From positions 1 to 35,352 of the IMG/VR virus record IMGVR_UViG_3300021959_008099: 35,352 nt of DNA; one strand, 5' to 3'. A program made the position numbers and the translations under genes. Under the pieces are notes generated by a model. The model was not told where the DNA came from, ran no database searches, and was given only the letters and a program-made list of their open reading frames with translations. Position 1 is the first letter of the stretch; every line of letters begins with the position of its first letter. Below, one piece after another: positions 14,184 to 23,141 of the stretch. The stretch comes from a virus.

Positions 14184-14921
14184 ATGATATCCAAACATCT
14201 TGTAGTAAGTAATCATGCTAACCATGATTTAGAATGGTTAAAAATGACGTATGCTTATGGGTTTTCTCCTAGCAACACATTAATCTATGATAGAACTCCT
14301 GATGATTTTGAGGGTAAATCAAAAATAGATCATCTTGGATTGGTTGTCCCTTCTCCAAACGTGGGATCAAATCCATACGATATGGGAAGATACATTGTGG
14401 ATTATTATGATAACCTTCCAGACATGGTTGTGTTTATCAAAGGTAATCTACTTGTAAAGGAATACGGATCAAGAGAAAGGTTTATATATGCTCTTCAATC
14501 AAACTGGTTTGTGCCAATTGATCATGGAACAGTTTGTCAAAACTTTTTCCCAAACATTATGAATGATCATTGGTTTTCGCATCCAATGGAATGGTATGAC
14601 AAAGCACCTGATTATTTCTTTGGTGCAGAAAATATTAAGGGTATGAAGATTCATTCTAGAATCCCTACATTCAGAGACTTTCTTCATGATCTATTTGATA
14701 TTGATGATGGAGATATTCCTCAATTGATTAGTTTTGCTCCTGGGTGTAACTATTCTGTTCCTAAAAATTGTATTTTGAAGTATAGTAAGAACTTCTATAA
14801 AAAGATTATGGACTATACTGATTACAATAATAATCCTGTTGAGGCACATTGGTTTGAGAGAGTGTTTCAGCTTGCTTGGCAGGGATGCTTAAAAGAAAAT
14901 TTTTCACACATTGTAGACTGA
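14184..14921 (+). CDS. DUF3431-like protein, possible glycosyltransferase
   Basis: A 245-residue protein with ANHDLEWLK near the start, NVGSNPYDMGRYIVDYYDNL and PDMVVFIKGN in the middle, and EAHWFERVFQLAW at the end. This set recalls DUF3431 proteins, where an asparagine-valine-glycine turn precedes a Y-x-x-x-x-YDNLPD-x-x-x-F-x-x-GN strand. These are thought to act in glycan assembly but the reaction is unknown. The neighbours support such a role. It starts 20 bases after the previous stop. Confidence 0.62.
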   Translation: MISKHLVVSNHANHDLEWLKMTYAYGFSPSNTLIYDRTPDDFEGKSKIDHLGLVVPSPNVGSNPYDMGRYIVDYYDNLPDMVVFIKGNLLVKEYGSRERFIYALQSNWFVPIDHGTVCQNFFPNIMNDHWFSHPMEWYDKAPDYFFGAENIKGMKIHSRIPTFRDFLHDLFDIDDGDIPQLISFAPGCNYSVPKNCILKYSKNFYKKIMDYTDYNNNPVEAHWFERVFQLAWQGCLKENFSHIVD

Positions 14922-14922
14922 A

Positions 14923-16221
14923 ATGAAAGAACAAATTAAAGAATTTATTGACAATCTTTTTGAGACAGAAGAAAATTTTTTCCCATATCTTTACAATAAA
15001 GATTATGTAAAAGGGGAGAGCAACATTTTTTATTCTGGTCCTTACTGGGATAATCAAGAAGTAGAGGTTGCTTTGAAGACTTTCCTTACTGGAAAATGGT
15101 TATCCTCTGGTGAGAATGTAAACAAGTTTGAAAAGCAGTTTTCTAAAAAGTTTAACTTTGAACATTCTGTCATGGTCAATTCAGGTTCTTCTGCTAACCT
15201 GGTAATGATTGCAGCACTTAAGAAGTACTTTTCGTGGGATGATGGTGATGAAATTATTGTATCTGTCTGTGGATTTCCTACAACATTAAATCCAATTATC
15301 CAGAATAATCTGAAACCAGTATTTGTTGATATTGATTATTCTGATCTAAATTGGGATGTTAATGAGATTCGTAAAAAGATTACTCCAAGAACTAAAGCAT
15401 TATTTTCATCTCCTGTTCTTGCCAATCCCTATGATTATGATGCTATTTTAGATATTTGTAATGAGTATAATTTAGAACTTATTGCAGATAATTGTGATAG
15501 TCTTGGAAGTAAATGGAAGGGAGAGTATCTCACTAAACATGCTGTTGCCTCTTCATGTTCTTTCTATCCTGCTCACCATATCACTACGATTGAAGGTGGA
15601 ATGGTATCTTCAAACATTAAGGAAATTGTTGATATTGCTCGTAGTTTTGCATGGTGGGGTAGAGATTGTTATTGTGTAGGATCTCAGAATCTCTTGAGTT
15701 GTGGAACTTGTGGTAAGCGATTTGATAAATGGCTTACTGGTTATGATAAGATTGTTGATCACAAGTATGTCTTTGGAGAAATTGGATATAACCTAAAACC
15801 AATTGACATGCTTGGATCTATTGGATCTGTTCAACTTAAAAAGTTTGATGAGATTCATAATAAACGTAGATCTAATAAAGATAAACTTCATAAGATCTTT
15901 GAAAGCATTCCTGGAGTTCGCGTTGTTGGTGAACTTCCTGATGCTGAGACAAGCTGGTTTGGAGTTCCAATTATTTGTGATGGGGATAAAACAGAACTTG
16001 TTGAATTTCTAGAAAAAAATAAAATTCAAACCAGGAATTACTTCGCAGGAAATCTTTTAATACATCCTGCATATCGACACTTGGAGTCTGCATTCAACTA
16101 TCCAAACGCAATGAAAGTTTTGGATAATGTATTTTTTGTTGGATGTTCTCCTGTTATCATCGATTCTATGATAGAATACATAGAAGAGGTAACTAATCTG
16201 TACAAAACAAATTTATTATGA
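14923..16221 (+). CDS. rfbH: CDP-6-deoxy-4-keto-hexose 3-dehydrase (E1), RfbH-like
   Basis: Removes the C3 hydroxyl of a 4-keto-6-deoxy nucleotide hexose, using PMP and a [2Fe-2S] cluster. It has the aminotransferase fold but His at the PLP-lysine site (SFYPAHHIT, H218), the mark of E1 rather than an aminotransferase. Cysteines C191, C249, C251 and C260 (plus C263) reproduce the E1 cluster ligands: C-x57-C-x-C-x8-C against the classic last spacing of seven. Also HKYVFGEIGYNLK. Length 432 aa matches. E3 reductase is absent, so electrons may come from ferredoxin. Overlaps the next gene by four bases. Confidence 0.88.
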   Translation: MKEQIKEFIDNLFETEENFFPYLYNKDYVKGESNIFYSGPYWDNQEVEVALKTFLTGKWLSSGENVNKFEKQFSKKFNFEHSVMVNSGSSANLVMIAALKKYFSWDDGDEIIVSVCGFPTTLNPIIQNNLKPVFVDIDYSDLNWDVNEIRKKITPRTKALFSSPVLANPYDYDAILDICNEYNLELIADNCDSLGSKWKGEYLTKHAVASSCSFYPAHHITTIEGGMVSSNIKEIVDIARSFAWWGRDCYCVGSQNLLSCGTCGKRFDKWLTGYDKIVDHKYVFGEIGYNLKPIDMLGSIGSVQLKKFDEIHNKRRSNKDKLHKIFESIPGVRVVGELPDAETSWFGVPIICDGDKTELVEFLEKNKIQTRNYFAGNLLIHPAYRHLESAFNYPNAMKVLDNVFFVGCSPVIIDSMIEYIEEVTNLYKTNLL

Positions 16222-17267
16222 GTGAATATACTAAGACTGCACTGGTACTTGGTGCGGGTGGATTTATTGGAAGTCATATGGTGAAAAGACTCAAGTCCGA
16301 AGGATACTGGGTTCGTGGTGTAGATCTTAAACGTCCTGAGTTCTCCGAATCATCTGCTGATGAATTCGTTCAAGGAGACTTGCGTGACAGAAGTTTTGTT
16401 CGTCGTTGTATTCGTACTACTGGTGTTAATGGTGGTTTCTACGCACAAATTGTTGACAAGTTTCTTTCACCTTTTGACGAGATCTATCAGTTTGCTGCTG
16501 ATATGGGTGGTGCAGGATTTGTTTTCACTGGAGAAAACGATGCAGACATCATGCACAATTCAGTGTCTATTAATCTGAATGTACTCGAAGAGCAACATCT
16601 ACTTAATTTAGATAAGGATGTAAATAAGACTAAAATTTTCTATTCTGGTTCAGCATGTATGTATCCAGAGTATAATCAACTTGACCCCGATAACCCAGAC
16701 TGTCGTGAAGAATCAGCATATCCAGCAGCACCAGACTCTGAGTATGGATGGGAGAAACTATTCTCTGAGCGTCTCTACTTCTCTTACAATCGCAACCACG
16801 GCATTCCTGTTCGTGTTGCTAGGTATCACAACATCTTTGGTCCTGAAGGAACCTGGAACGGTGGAAGAGAGAAGGCACCAGCTGCAATCTGCCGTAAAGT
16901 CGCTTACCTCCCAAAGGACGGTGGAGCTATCGAGGTGTGGGGAGATGGCCTACAAACTCGTTCCTTCTTGTTCGTTGACGAATGCGTTGAAGCAACTTAC
17001 AGATTAATGCAATCGGACTTCATTGGACCAGTTAATATTGGTTCTGAAGAGATGGTTACTATCAATCAGTTGGTAGATATTGCTGCTGAGGTTGCAGAAA
17101 AAAAAGTCACTAAGATTCATATTGATGGCCCTCTTGGTGTTCGTGGCCGTAATTCTAACAATGATTTGATCCGTGAGAAATTAGATTGGGATTATCAAAT
17201 GACACTTAAAGAAGGAATTCGTTACACATACTATTGGATTCAGGAACAAATTAATGACCAAGCATAA
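16218..17267 (+). CDS. GDP-mannose 3,5-epimerase, plant-type (GME)
   Basis: Converts GDP-D-mannose to GDP-L-galactose (and GDP-L-gulose). Rossmann motif GAGGFIG (12-18); AADMGGAGF (93-101); SGSACMYPE with the acid/base Cys C147; Y176-x3-K180; HNIFGPEGTWNGGREKAPAA with catalytic K219; WGDGLQTRSF. All these match plant GME closely. 349 aa against about 377 in plants. It is followed by GT10 and, further on, two GT11 genes that could use GDP-L-galactose. Four-base overlap with rfbH and a 14-base overlap with the next gene. Confidence 0.93.
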   Translation: MSEYTKTALVLGAGGFIGSHMVKRLKSEGYWVRGVDLKRPEFSESSADEFVQGDLRDRSFVRRCIRTTGVNGGFYAQIVDKFLSPFDEIYQFAADMGGAGFVFTGENDADIMHNSVSINLNVLEEQHLLNLDKDVNKTKIFYSGSACMYPEYNQLDPDNPDCREESAYPAAPDSEYGWEKLFSERLYFSYNRNHGIPVRVARYHNIFGPEGTWNGGREKAPAAICRKVAYLPKDGGAIEVWGDGLQTRSFLFVDECVEATYRLMQSDFIGPVNIGSEEMVTINQLVDIAAEVAEKKVTKIHIDGPLGVRGRNSNNDLIREKLDWDYQMTLKEGIRYTYYWIQEQINDQA

Positions 17268-18060
17268 ATTTAACTTAGTAGGAAATACTTTTAATTATAT
17301 TGATGCTCCCAGATGTTCAGTAGCAGGAAAAAGTTCTAAACTGACAGAATGGGTTGATGAAGGTGGAGATGGTACTTTCTATGTTGACTCTGCCATTGGT
17401 CTTGGGTTTGATGACTCAAGATCAGGTCCAAAGTATGCATGGATACTTGAGTCTGCCGCAATTCTTCCACAAATCACTGATTTTGTGAAGGGTGCCGGTA
17501 GACAACGAATGTTGGATACTTATGATATCATCTTTACTCATAATAAAGAATTGATTGATATTGACCCTGAAAAATTTAAGTGGGTTCCTGCACAAGGCAC
17601 ATGGATCAAAGAACCGAAGGTCTATGATAAGACTAAGATGATCTCAATGATTGCATCAAATAAAAATATGTGTGCAGGACATTCTAATCGTCTTGAGTGG
17701 GTAGAAAGGCTAAAAGATCAAGTTGACTTTTTTGGAAGAGGATTTCCTACAGAAATTTCTAAAAAAGAAGAAGGTCTTTGTGACTATATGTTCTCTGTTG
17801 CTATTGAAAATGCATCATATGAAACATACTTTACTGAAAAACTTTTAGATTGTTTTGCAACAGGAACTATTCCTGTTTACTATGGCGCTCCAGATATTGG
17901 AAATGTCTTTAATAAAGATGGCATCATTGACTTATCTGAAGAGTTTGAAGTATCTGAAGAAATATACTATAGTAAGATGGATGCCATCAAAGAAAATTTA
18001 GAAAAGACTAAAAAAATGGAAGTACTAGAAGATTTTATTTGGGAGACTTATTTTCAATGA
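17254..18060 (+). CDS. GT10 (alpha-1,3-fucosyltransferase family) glycosyltransferase
   Basis: The C-terminal half has the GT10 signature: YMFSVAIENASYETYFTEKL (178-197), then LDCFATGTIPVYYGAPDI, which binds the GDP-L-sugar donor. The N-terminal half (acceptor side) is divergent. Family members transfer L-fucose from GDP-fucose; here the gene just follows GDP-mannose 3,5-epimerase, so L-galactose (6-hydroxy-L-fucose) may be the real donor. 268 aa, shorter than animal enzymes and without a membrane anchor, so it acts in the cytoplasm. Confidence 0.85.
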   Translation: MTKHKFNLVGNTFNYIDAPRCSVAGKSSKLTEWVDEGGDGTFYVDSAIGLGFDDSRSGPKYAWILESAAILPQITDFVKGAGRQRMLDTYDIIFTHNKELIDIDPEKFKWVPAQGTWIKEPKVYDKTKMISMIASNKNMCAGHSNRLEWVERLKDQVDFFGRGFPTEISKKEEGLCDYMFSVAIENASYETYFTEKLLDCFATGTIPVYYGAPDIGNVFNKDGIIDLSEEFEVSEEIYYSKMDAIKENLEKTKKMEVLEDFIWETYFQ

Positions 18061-18599
18061 CTAGAGAACTTTACAATAGAGCAGCTGCAGAAGGAAAAAA
18101 TCCTATGCACTATATTTACGAAGACCTTGGTATTAAGAGGGGGTGTAAATATTTTGTAGAAACTGGTACTCATCTTGGTGGTAGCGTTGATGTTGCATTA
18201 GAACTTGGATTTGATAAAATCTTTAGTTGTGAAATTATGACTGATCGTTATAATCACTGTATGAGCAAGTATGAAAATAATGACGATGTATATCTTTGGA
18301 ATGGAACTTCCCTAGATTGTTTTCCTGATATAGTAAGTAGATTAGATCACAAGTCTTTATTCTGGCTTGATGCACATGGAGAAGGTGGAGGAGTTCCTAC
18401 TTTTGAAGAACTAGACATTATTGCAACCTCTTCAATCAAGGATCACAGTATTCTTATTGATGATGTTCCAGTTTACTTCTCTCATAATAAGCAAGAGTTG
18501 AAGGATAAAATTCTTTCAGTAAATCCAAACTATACGATTGTTGAATATCAAACAATTAATGAGCATAAAGATTATGTGATTGGAGCATTTGTTGAATGA
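18057..18599 (+). CDS. SAM-methyltransferase-like protein
   Basis: A 180-residue protein with a Rossmann-type motif I opening, KYFVETGTHLGGSVDVALEL (31-50), an acidic strand end (FSCEIMTDRY) and LFWLDAHGEGG, the pattern of small class I SAM methyltransferases with a D/E-rich metal site. It likely methylates a sugar or small molecule in the glycan pathway; the substrate is unknown. ATG 18057 overlaps the previous stop (ATGA); an in-frame TTG at 18039 is rejected. Confidence 0.65.
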   Translation: MTRELYNRAAAEGKNPMHYIYEDLGIKRGCKYFVETGTHLGGSVDVALELGFDKIFSCEIMTDRYNHCMSKYENNDDVYLWNGTSLDCFPDIVSRLDHKSLFWLDAHGEGGGVPTFEELDIIATSSIKDHSILIDDVPVYFSHNKQELKDKILSVNPNYTIVEYQTINEHKDYVIGAFVE

Positions 18600-19351
18600 G
18601 TGATAAAGTTTGTATAATTAAGCAACCTGCAGGAATTGGAGATATCTTTTTCTGTCAAAAAATTGCACAATCTATTTTATCAGAAACTAATTGCACTAAG
18701 GTTATTTGGCCAGTAGCAACAACATATTCTTATCTGAAAGATTATATGATCGCAGAGAATGTGGAGTTTGTTGATGAAGATTCTGATTTTCCTTTCAAGG
18801 AAGTCTATAACTCAAGTAGCATTTATATGGTACAGGCACCTGAATATTTGTTTGTACCTCTTCAGACATCAGATTATATTCAAAAGACTTCTAAGAGACA
18901 TAATAATCCTCTAGGTCATGGGCATATGAAATATGATTTTTGTGGTGTAGATTATTTGGATTGGAAAGAGTACTTTAATTTCTCTCGTAATGAAGAAAAA
19001 GAAAATGCTCTGATTGAAAGGATTGGACTTGATATTACAAAACCATATAATCTCATTAATAATAATTGTGGAACGTATCCCAATTACGGTAAAAGAGAAG
19101 ATATCGAAACTACTAATGACTATCCAAATGTATACATGGATTTCTATGAAGGTGTAACATTATTTGATTGGATAAAAATCTTTGAGAATGCTAAAGAAAT
19201 TCACACAGTAGAAACATCCATATATTATATTTTGGAAAAGTTGAATCTGGAAAATGTTTACATTTATGCAAAACCAACTCCAGAAAATAGAGCAAATGAC
19301 TTTTCATATATGAAAGATCATTGTAGTAAAACTTGGAACTATATTAATTAA
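18596..19351 (+). CDS. Putative glycosyltransferase (GT-B type, uncertain)
   Basis: A 251-residue protein with an N-terminal IIKQPAGIGDIFFCQKIA, the GIGD-type loop that opens GT9/heptosyltransferase-like enzymes, and EIHTVETSIYYILEKLN near the end, where GT9 proteins place a donor loop (a single-serine/threonine version). The remainder is not recognised. The gene at 21571 has the same kind of opening. Overlaps the preceding gene by four bases; supports a third donor-using step. Confidence 0.5.
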   Translation: MSDKVCIIKQPAGIGDIFFCQKIAQSILSETNCTKVIWPVATTYSYLKDYMIAENVEFVDEDSDFPFKEVYNSSSIYMVQAPEYLFVPLQTSDYIQKTSKRHNNPLGHGHMKYDFCGVDYLDWKEYFNFSRNEEKENALIERIGLDITKPYNLINNNCGTYPNYGKREDIETTNDYPNVYMDFYEGVTLFDWIKIFENAKEIHTVETSIYYILEKLNLENVYIYAKPTPENRANDFSYMKDHCSKTWNYIN

Positions 19352-19352
19352 A

Positions 19353-20372
19353 ATGAAAGCAGCAGTATTAGAACAGATTGATGCACCACTTGCAGTCAGA
19401 GATGTTGAACTGACTGAATTGAAAGTAGGTCAAGTTCTTGTAAAAGTTCTTGTTAGTGGTCTTTGTGGGGCACAACTTCATGAAATTCGTGGACATAAGG
19501 GCAATGCAAAATTCCTTCCACACCTTATGGGTCATGAGGGATGTGGTATTGTAGACGAAGTTGGACCTGGTGTAACCACTGTAAAGGTGGGAGACAAGGT
19601 TGTAATGCATTGGAGACCTGGTACTGGTATTGAAGCACCATTTCCTTCATACATTCTTGATGGAAAGAGTATGAGCAGTGGTAAGTGTACCACTCTCAGT
19701 GAGTATTCTATCGTCTCTGAGAACAGATTAACTACTGTTCCACAAGATACTCCAGAAGATCTATGTGCTATTCTTGGTTGTGCTCTTACAACTGCAATGG
19801 GAATCATTGATAATGAAGTTGATCTCAAGTTTGGTGAAAGTGTTGCTGTTATTGGATGTGGTGGTGTAGGACTTAATCTCATTCAGGCAGCTTCCCTTAA
19901 AAGTGCATGTCCAATTTATGCCGTAGAAAAAAATATTAATAAGAAAAATTTATGTTTTATTGCTGGAGCAACAACTTTTATTGATGACATTAGTTCCATC
20001 GAAGAAAAAGTTGATGTGATTATTGATACTACAGGAATTCCAAATGTAATCAGTACTTGTGTGTCTAAATTATCAGGTAAGGGTCGTATGATTCTTGTTG
20101 GCCAACCTGCACCAGGACGTGGTGTAGAGGTGATGAATGCTGTTAACTTGTTTAGTGGTATGGGTCAGACCATTAAGGCAACTCAGGGCGGCAGGACCAA
20201 CCCTACAGAAGACATTCCTCGTTATGTTCGTATGCATCAAGAAGGTATTCTTGATGTTGACAAATTTGTAACTCATAGATTTAAACTTGGTCAGGTAAAC
20301 GAAGCATTTGACTTGCTTAGAAGTGGAAATGCTGGTAGAATTATTATCGAAATAGGAGATACTGAAAAATGA
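19353..20372 (+). CDS. Zinc-dependent medium-chain dehydrogenase/reductase
   Basis: Oxidises or reduces an alcohol/carbonyl group with NAD(P). Catalytic zinc ligands C38 (GLCGAQLHE), H61-E62 (GHEGCGIV) and C143 (LGCALTTAMG); nucleotide-binding GCGGVG at 168-173. The four-cysteine structural zinc loop of classical alcohol dehydrogenases is missing, which fits some sugar- and polyol-type members. 339 aa. It overlaps the TPP enzyme gene downstream by four bases, so the two probably act in sequence: one makes a carbonyl compound and the other reduces or oxidises it. Confidence 0.88.
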   Translation: MKAAVLEQIDAPLAVRDVELTELKVGQVLVKVLVSGLCGAQLHEIRGHKGNAKFLPHLMGHEGCGIVDEVGPGVTTVKVGDKVVMHWRPGTGIEAPFPSYILDGKSMSSGKCTTLSEYSIVSENRLTTVPQDTPEDLCAILGCALTTAMGIIDNEVDLKFGESVAVIGCGGVGLNLIQAASLKSACPIYAVEKNINKKNLCFIAGATTFIDDISSIEEKVDVIIDTTGIPNVISTCVSKLSGKGRMILVGQPAPGRGVEVMNAVNLFSGMGQTIKATQGGRTNPTEDIPRYVRMHQEGILDVDKFVTHRFKLGQVNEAFDLLRSGNAGRIIIEIGDTEK

Positions 20373-21571
20373 GAGGAACTGACTGGACACCAGAAAAGCT
20401 GAGTGAGTTTTCAGATCATATTGCAGAAGTTCATGATGCTGGTTATCTTCCTTTTACAGTTCATCTGTGTGGAGGTAACGAACAGCAACTGATTGATATT
20501 TTTGCAGATATCAATGAAGGGGATTATGTTCTTTCCACACATAGAAACTCATATCACGCACTTCTTCATGGAATCCCTCCTGAAGAAGTAGAGCAGAAAA
20601 TGCGTGATGGTCGTAGTATGTTTATGTTTGATCGTGAACGTAACTTTTATGTCTCTGCAATTATTGGTGGAACTCCTGGTATTGCTGTTGGTATTGGTTG
20701 GGCACTGAAGAGAAAGAAATCTGATCAACGTGTATGGTGCTTTGTTGGCGATGGTATTGAGGATACTGGACACTTTGCAGAAGCAGTTCGTTATGTTGAT
20801 GGATGGAATCTTCCAGTCACCTTTGTTATTGAAGATGATGGTATGGCAGTGAATGCATCTAAAGAATCTCGTTGGGGCACTAGTGTAGATTTAGACTGGC
20901 CTCCCTGTGTTGTTCGTTATCACTACACAAAGACTCGTCCACATATTCGTACAGGCAACTTTGCACCACTGGATATAATGAAGTCTGTCATGAAGACTGA
21001 CAAAGAGTATTTTCCTGTACTTGAAGATCGTTCAACTGATTTGAACATTGAAGAGTCTGGTCTTTCTTTTAAAGATTCTGTATCTCTTGCAATGACAGAG
21101 ATGGGTGATGAAGGAAATATTTTCATTGGTTATAGTATCGTTCCTGGAGATGCTATGGAAACACTTAAGAATGTCAATCTAGATCAAAAAATTGAAACAC
21201 CTGTCGCAGAAAATTTAATGGTAGGTCTTGCTATTGGTATGGCATTTGAAGGATTTAGACCTGTGGTTTACTTTGAACGTCATGACTTTATGTTAGTTGG
21301 TGCAGATGCTATTGTGAACCATGTAGATAAGATTGAAAGGATCTCTCATGGAGAATTTAAATGTCCTGTAATTTTCAAGACAGTTGTTGATGACAGTACT
21401 CTATTCTATTCAGGACCAACACATGAACAAGACTTCACTGAAGGATTTCGTCACCTTGTAGACTTCCCTGTGTTTGATCCACAAACACCTGACGAAGTTC
21501 TTGCCGCATATAGATATGCTCAGGCAAGTGATAGACCCGCAATGATTGTAGAACACAAAAAATTCTTCTAA
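20369..21571 (+). CDS. Compact thiamine-diphosphate enzyme, E1 alpha-beta like
   Basis: Two domains in 400 residues. Residues about 30-190 are like pyruvate dehydrogenase E1 alpha or transketolase PP domain, with GGTPGIAVGIGWAL and the TPP motif GDG (127-129) ending with N162. Residues about 230-400 are E1 beta-like: ETPVAENLMVGLAIGMAFEG with the Glu (E281) that activates TPP, and DAIVNHVDKI. The C-terminal transketolase domain is missing. Family members decarboxylate 2-oxo acids and may join the two-carbon unit to a carbonyl. In a sugar cluster it may make a branched sugar, but this is inference. Confidence 0.82.
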   Translation: MRGTDWTPEKLSEFSDHIAEVHDAGYLPFTVHLCGGNEQQLIDIFADINEGDYVLSTHRNSYHALLHGIPPEEVEQKMRDGRSMFMFDRERNFYVSAIIGGTPGIAVGIGWALKRKKSDQRVWCFVGDGIEDTGHFAEAVRYVDGWNLPVTFVIEDDGMAVNASKESRWGTSVDLDWPPCVVRYHYTKTRPHIRTGNFAPLDIMKSVMKTDKEYFPVLEDRSTDLNIEESGLSFKDSVSLAMTEMGDEGNIFIGYSIVPGDAMETLKNVNLDQKIETPVAENLMVGLAIGMAFEGFRPVVYFERHDFMLVGADAIVNHVDKIERISHGEFKCPVIFKTVVDDSTLFYSGPTHEQDFTEGFRHLVDFPVFDPQTPDEVLAAYRYAQASDRPAMIVEHKKFF

Positions 21572-22413
21572 TGAAAACATATCTTTCCGTAGGAATTGGT
21601 GACATGATGTGTCTCGATTCCCTTCTTGTTGATGAAGAGAGAAAAAGTATTACTGAAATATACTGGGCCTGTAGGTTTGGTGGAGTATTATCTACTCTCT
21701 TTAATAATAATCCATCATATCCTAATGTAACTAAGCATTATTTTATTGATGATGAAGTGGGAGCAAATGCAATGAATCAACTTGATCCTATTGCTGCTCC
21801 CTTTTGGCATTTTAGACCCGACTTTCAAAGAAACTTTAGTATTGGATTGAATCTATTTCAATTACAAGAAAACGAAGTTCAAGCAATTGATGTTGCTGGG
21901 ACCTTTACTGAAGTATGTGATGAAGTTAGGAATGGAACGGCAAATTTCCATGGATCAACTTTTCTTAAAAATGCAAAGGATCCTGGATATAGTGATTATA
22001 TTTTATTTCACTGTCCTACATCGACTAGACCAAAGCAAGACATCGCCACTATCACAGAATCTGATTGGCAATTTGTAGAAGATCTATCTCAAAAAACTAA
22101 TAAACAAGTTATTGTTATATCTGATCGTGAGGTTGATGTTCCACTTACAAATTTTGAACTTCTGGTAAACCCTGATATCCAACAAATTATTAACTTAGTT
22201 GCATACTGTGACTACTATGCTGGATGTGATTCTTTCTGTGCTATACTTTCATCCAAGAGACTTCCAAAAGAAAATTTATTTGTGAAGACTCATGATCAAA
22301 ATATCAAATCAAATTTGTTGAGTGGTAATTCTGGATTCATGTATGCATACTTTAATCCACATTCGCCAGAAGATATTGCATATTTCTATAAGCCTTATAT
22401 CGGTAATCCATGA
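21571..22413 (+). CDS. Putative glycosyltransferase (GT9-like, uncertain)
   Basis: A 280-residue protein starting MKTYLSVGIGDMMCLDSLLV, a GIGD-type loop as in GT9/heptosyltransferases; later QIINLVAYCDYYAGCDSFCAIL resembles the donor-binding segment of that family (x-CD-x-x-G-x-DS). With heptose-nucleotide genes just downstream, a heptosyl transfer is plausible but not shown. Its ATG overlaps the preceding stop by one base and its stop overlaps the next gene by four. Confidence 0.55.
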   Translation: MKTYLSVGIGDMMCLDSLLVDEERKSITEIYWACRFGGVLSTLFNNNPSYPNVTKHYFIDDEVGANAMNQLDPIAAPFWHFRPDFQRNFSIGLNLFQLQENEVQAIDVAGTFTEVCDEVRNGTANFHGSTFLKNAKDPGYSDYILFHCPTSTRPKQDIATITESDWQFVEDLSQKTNKQVIVISDREVDVPLTNFELLVNPDIQQIINLVAYCDYYAGCDSFCAILSSKRLPKENLFVKTHDQNIKSNLLSGNSGFMYAYFNPHSPEDIAYFYKPYIGNP

Positions 22414-23141
22414 ATAAAATTTTAGTCATTGGTGAGACTTGCAGAGATGTATTTGTCTACTGTGATTCAAATAGATTATGTCCCGAAGCACCTGTTCCTG
22501 TATTAAATATTGTCGATCAGAGAGAAAATCCTGGCATGGCTGGTAATGTTCGCAGAAACATTGAAAGTCTGTCTGGAAAAGTAATTGATATTGCCACGAA
22601 TAATAACTGGTATGAAATTGCAAAGACCAGATACGTTCATAAAGAAAGTAATCATATGTTTTTTAGGGTTGATACAACTCAATTAATTCCTAGAATCAAC
22701 TTAAAGGAACTTGATTTAAATTATGATTTGATTGTAATTTCTGATTACAATAAGGGTTTCTTATTAGAAGAAGATATTCAATACATTTGTTCCAATCATT
22801 CAAATGTCTTTATAGACACGAAGAAAATCTTGGGTGACTGGGTAAATGGTGCAAGGTTTATTAAAATCAATGACTATGAATATCGTAATTCTGAATCATA
22901 TTTGACTGATGGTATGAAACAAAAAATTATTCATACTATGGGTGGAAAGGGTTGTGAGTTTAAAGGTAAAAAATATTCAACCAAAAAAGTGGAAGTAAAA
23001 GATCTTTCTGGTGCAGGAGATACTTTTATGTCCGCACTGGTTGTAAAGTTTGTAGAGACTGATGATATTATAAAGAGTATTGTGTATGCAAATGAATGTG
23101 CATCTAAAGTTGTAGCGCAAAAAGGAGTTGCTGTATTATGA
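22410..23141 (+). CDS. hldA: Heptose-7-phosphate kinase, HldA/RfaE1-like (PfkB family)
   Basis: Phosphorylates D-glycero-D-manno-heptose 7-phosphate at C1. Opening GETCRDVFVYCDSNRLCPEA and PVPVLN with ENPGMAGNV match the N-terminal domain of RfaE/HldE (SPEAPVP then RPGGAANV). The PfkB signature DLSGAGDTF (198-206) gives the catalytic Asp D204. 243 aa, shorter than the usual 310-320 kinase domain, so some lid strands are lost. The separate adenylyltransferase is 782 bases downstream at 23923, so HldE is split here. Confidence 0.8.
   Translation: MNKILVIGETCRDVFVYCDSNRLCPEAPVPVLNIVDQRENPGMAGNVRRNIESLSGKVIDIATNNNWYEIAKTRYVHKESNHMFFRVDTTQLIPRINLKELDLNYDLIVISDYNKGFLLEEDIQYICSNHSNVFIDTKKILGDWVNGARFIKINDYEYRNSESYLTDGMKQKIIHTMGGKGCEFKGKKYSTKKVEVKDLSGAGDTFMSALVVKFVETDDIIKSIVYANECASKVVAQKGVAVL

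Noticed and set aside
14923-16221. Aminotransferase function (DegT/DnrJ/StrS) for the 14923 gene
   Set aside because: The PLP lysine is replaced by His (YPAHH) and the cluster cysteines C191, C249, C251 and C260 are present, which marks an E1 dehydrase.
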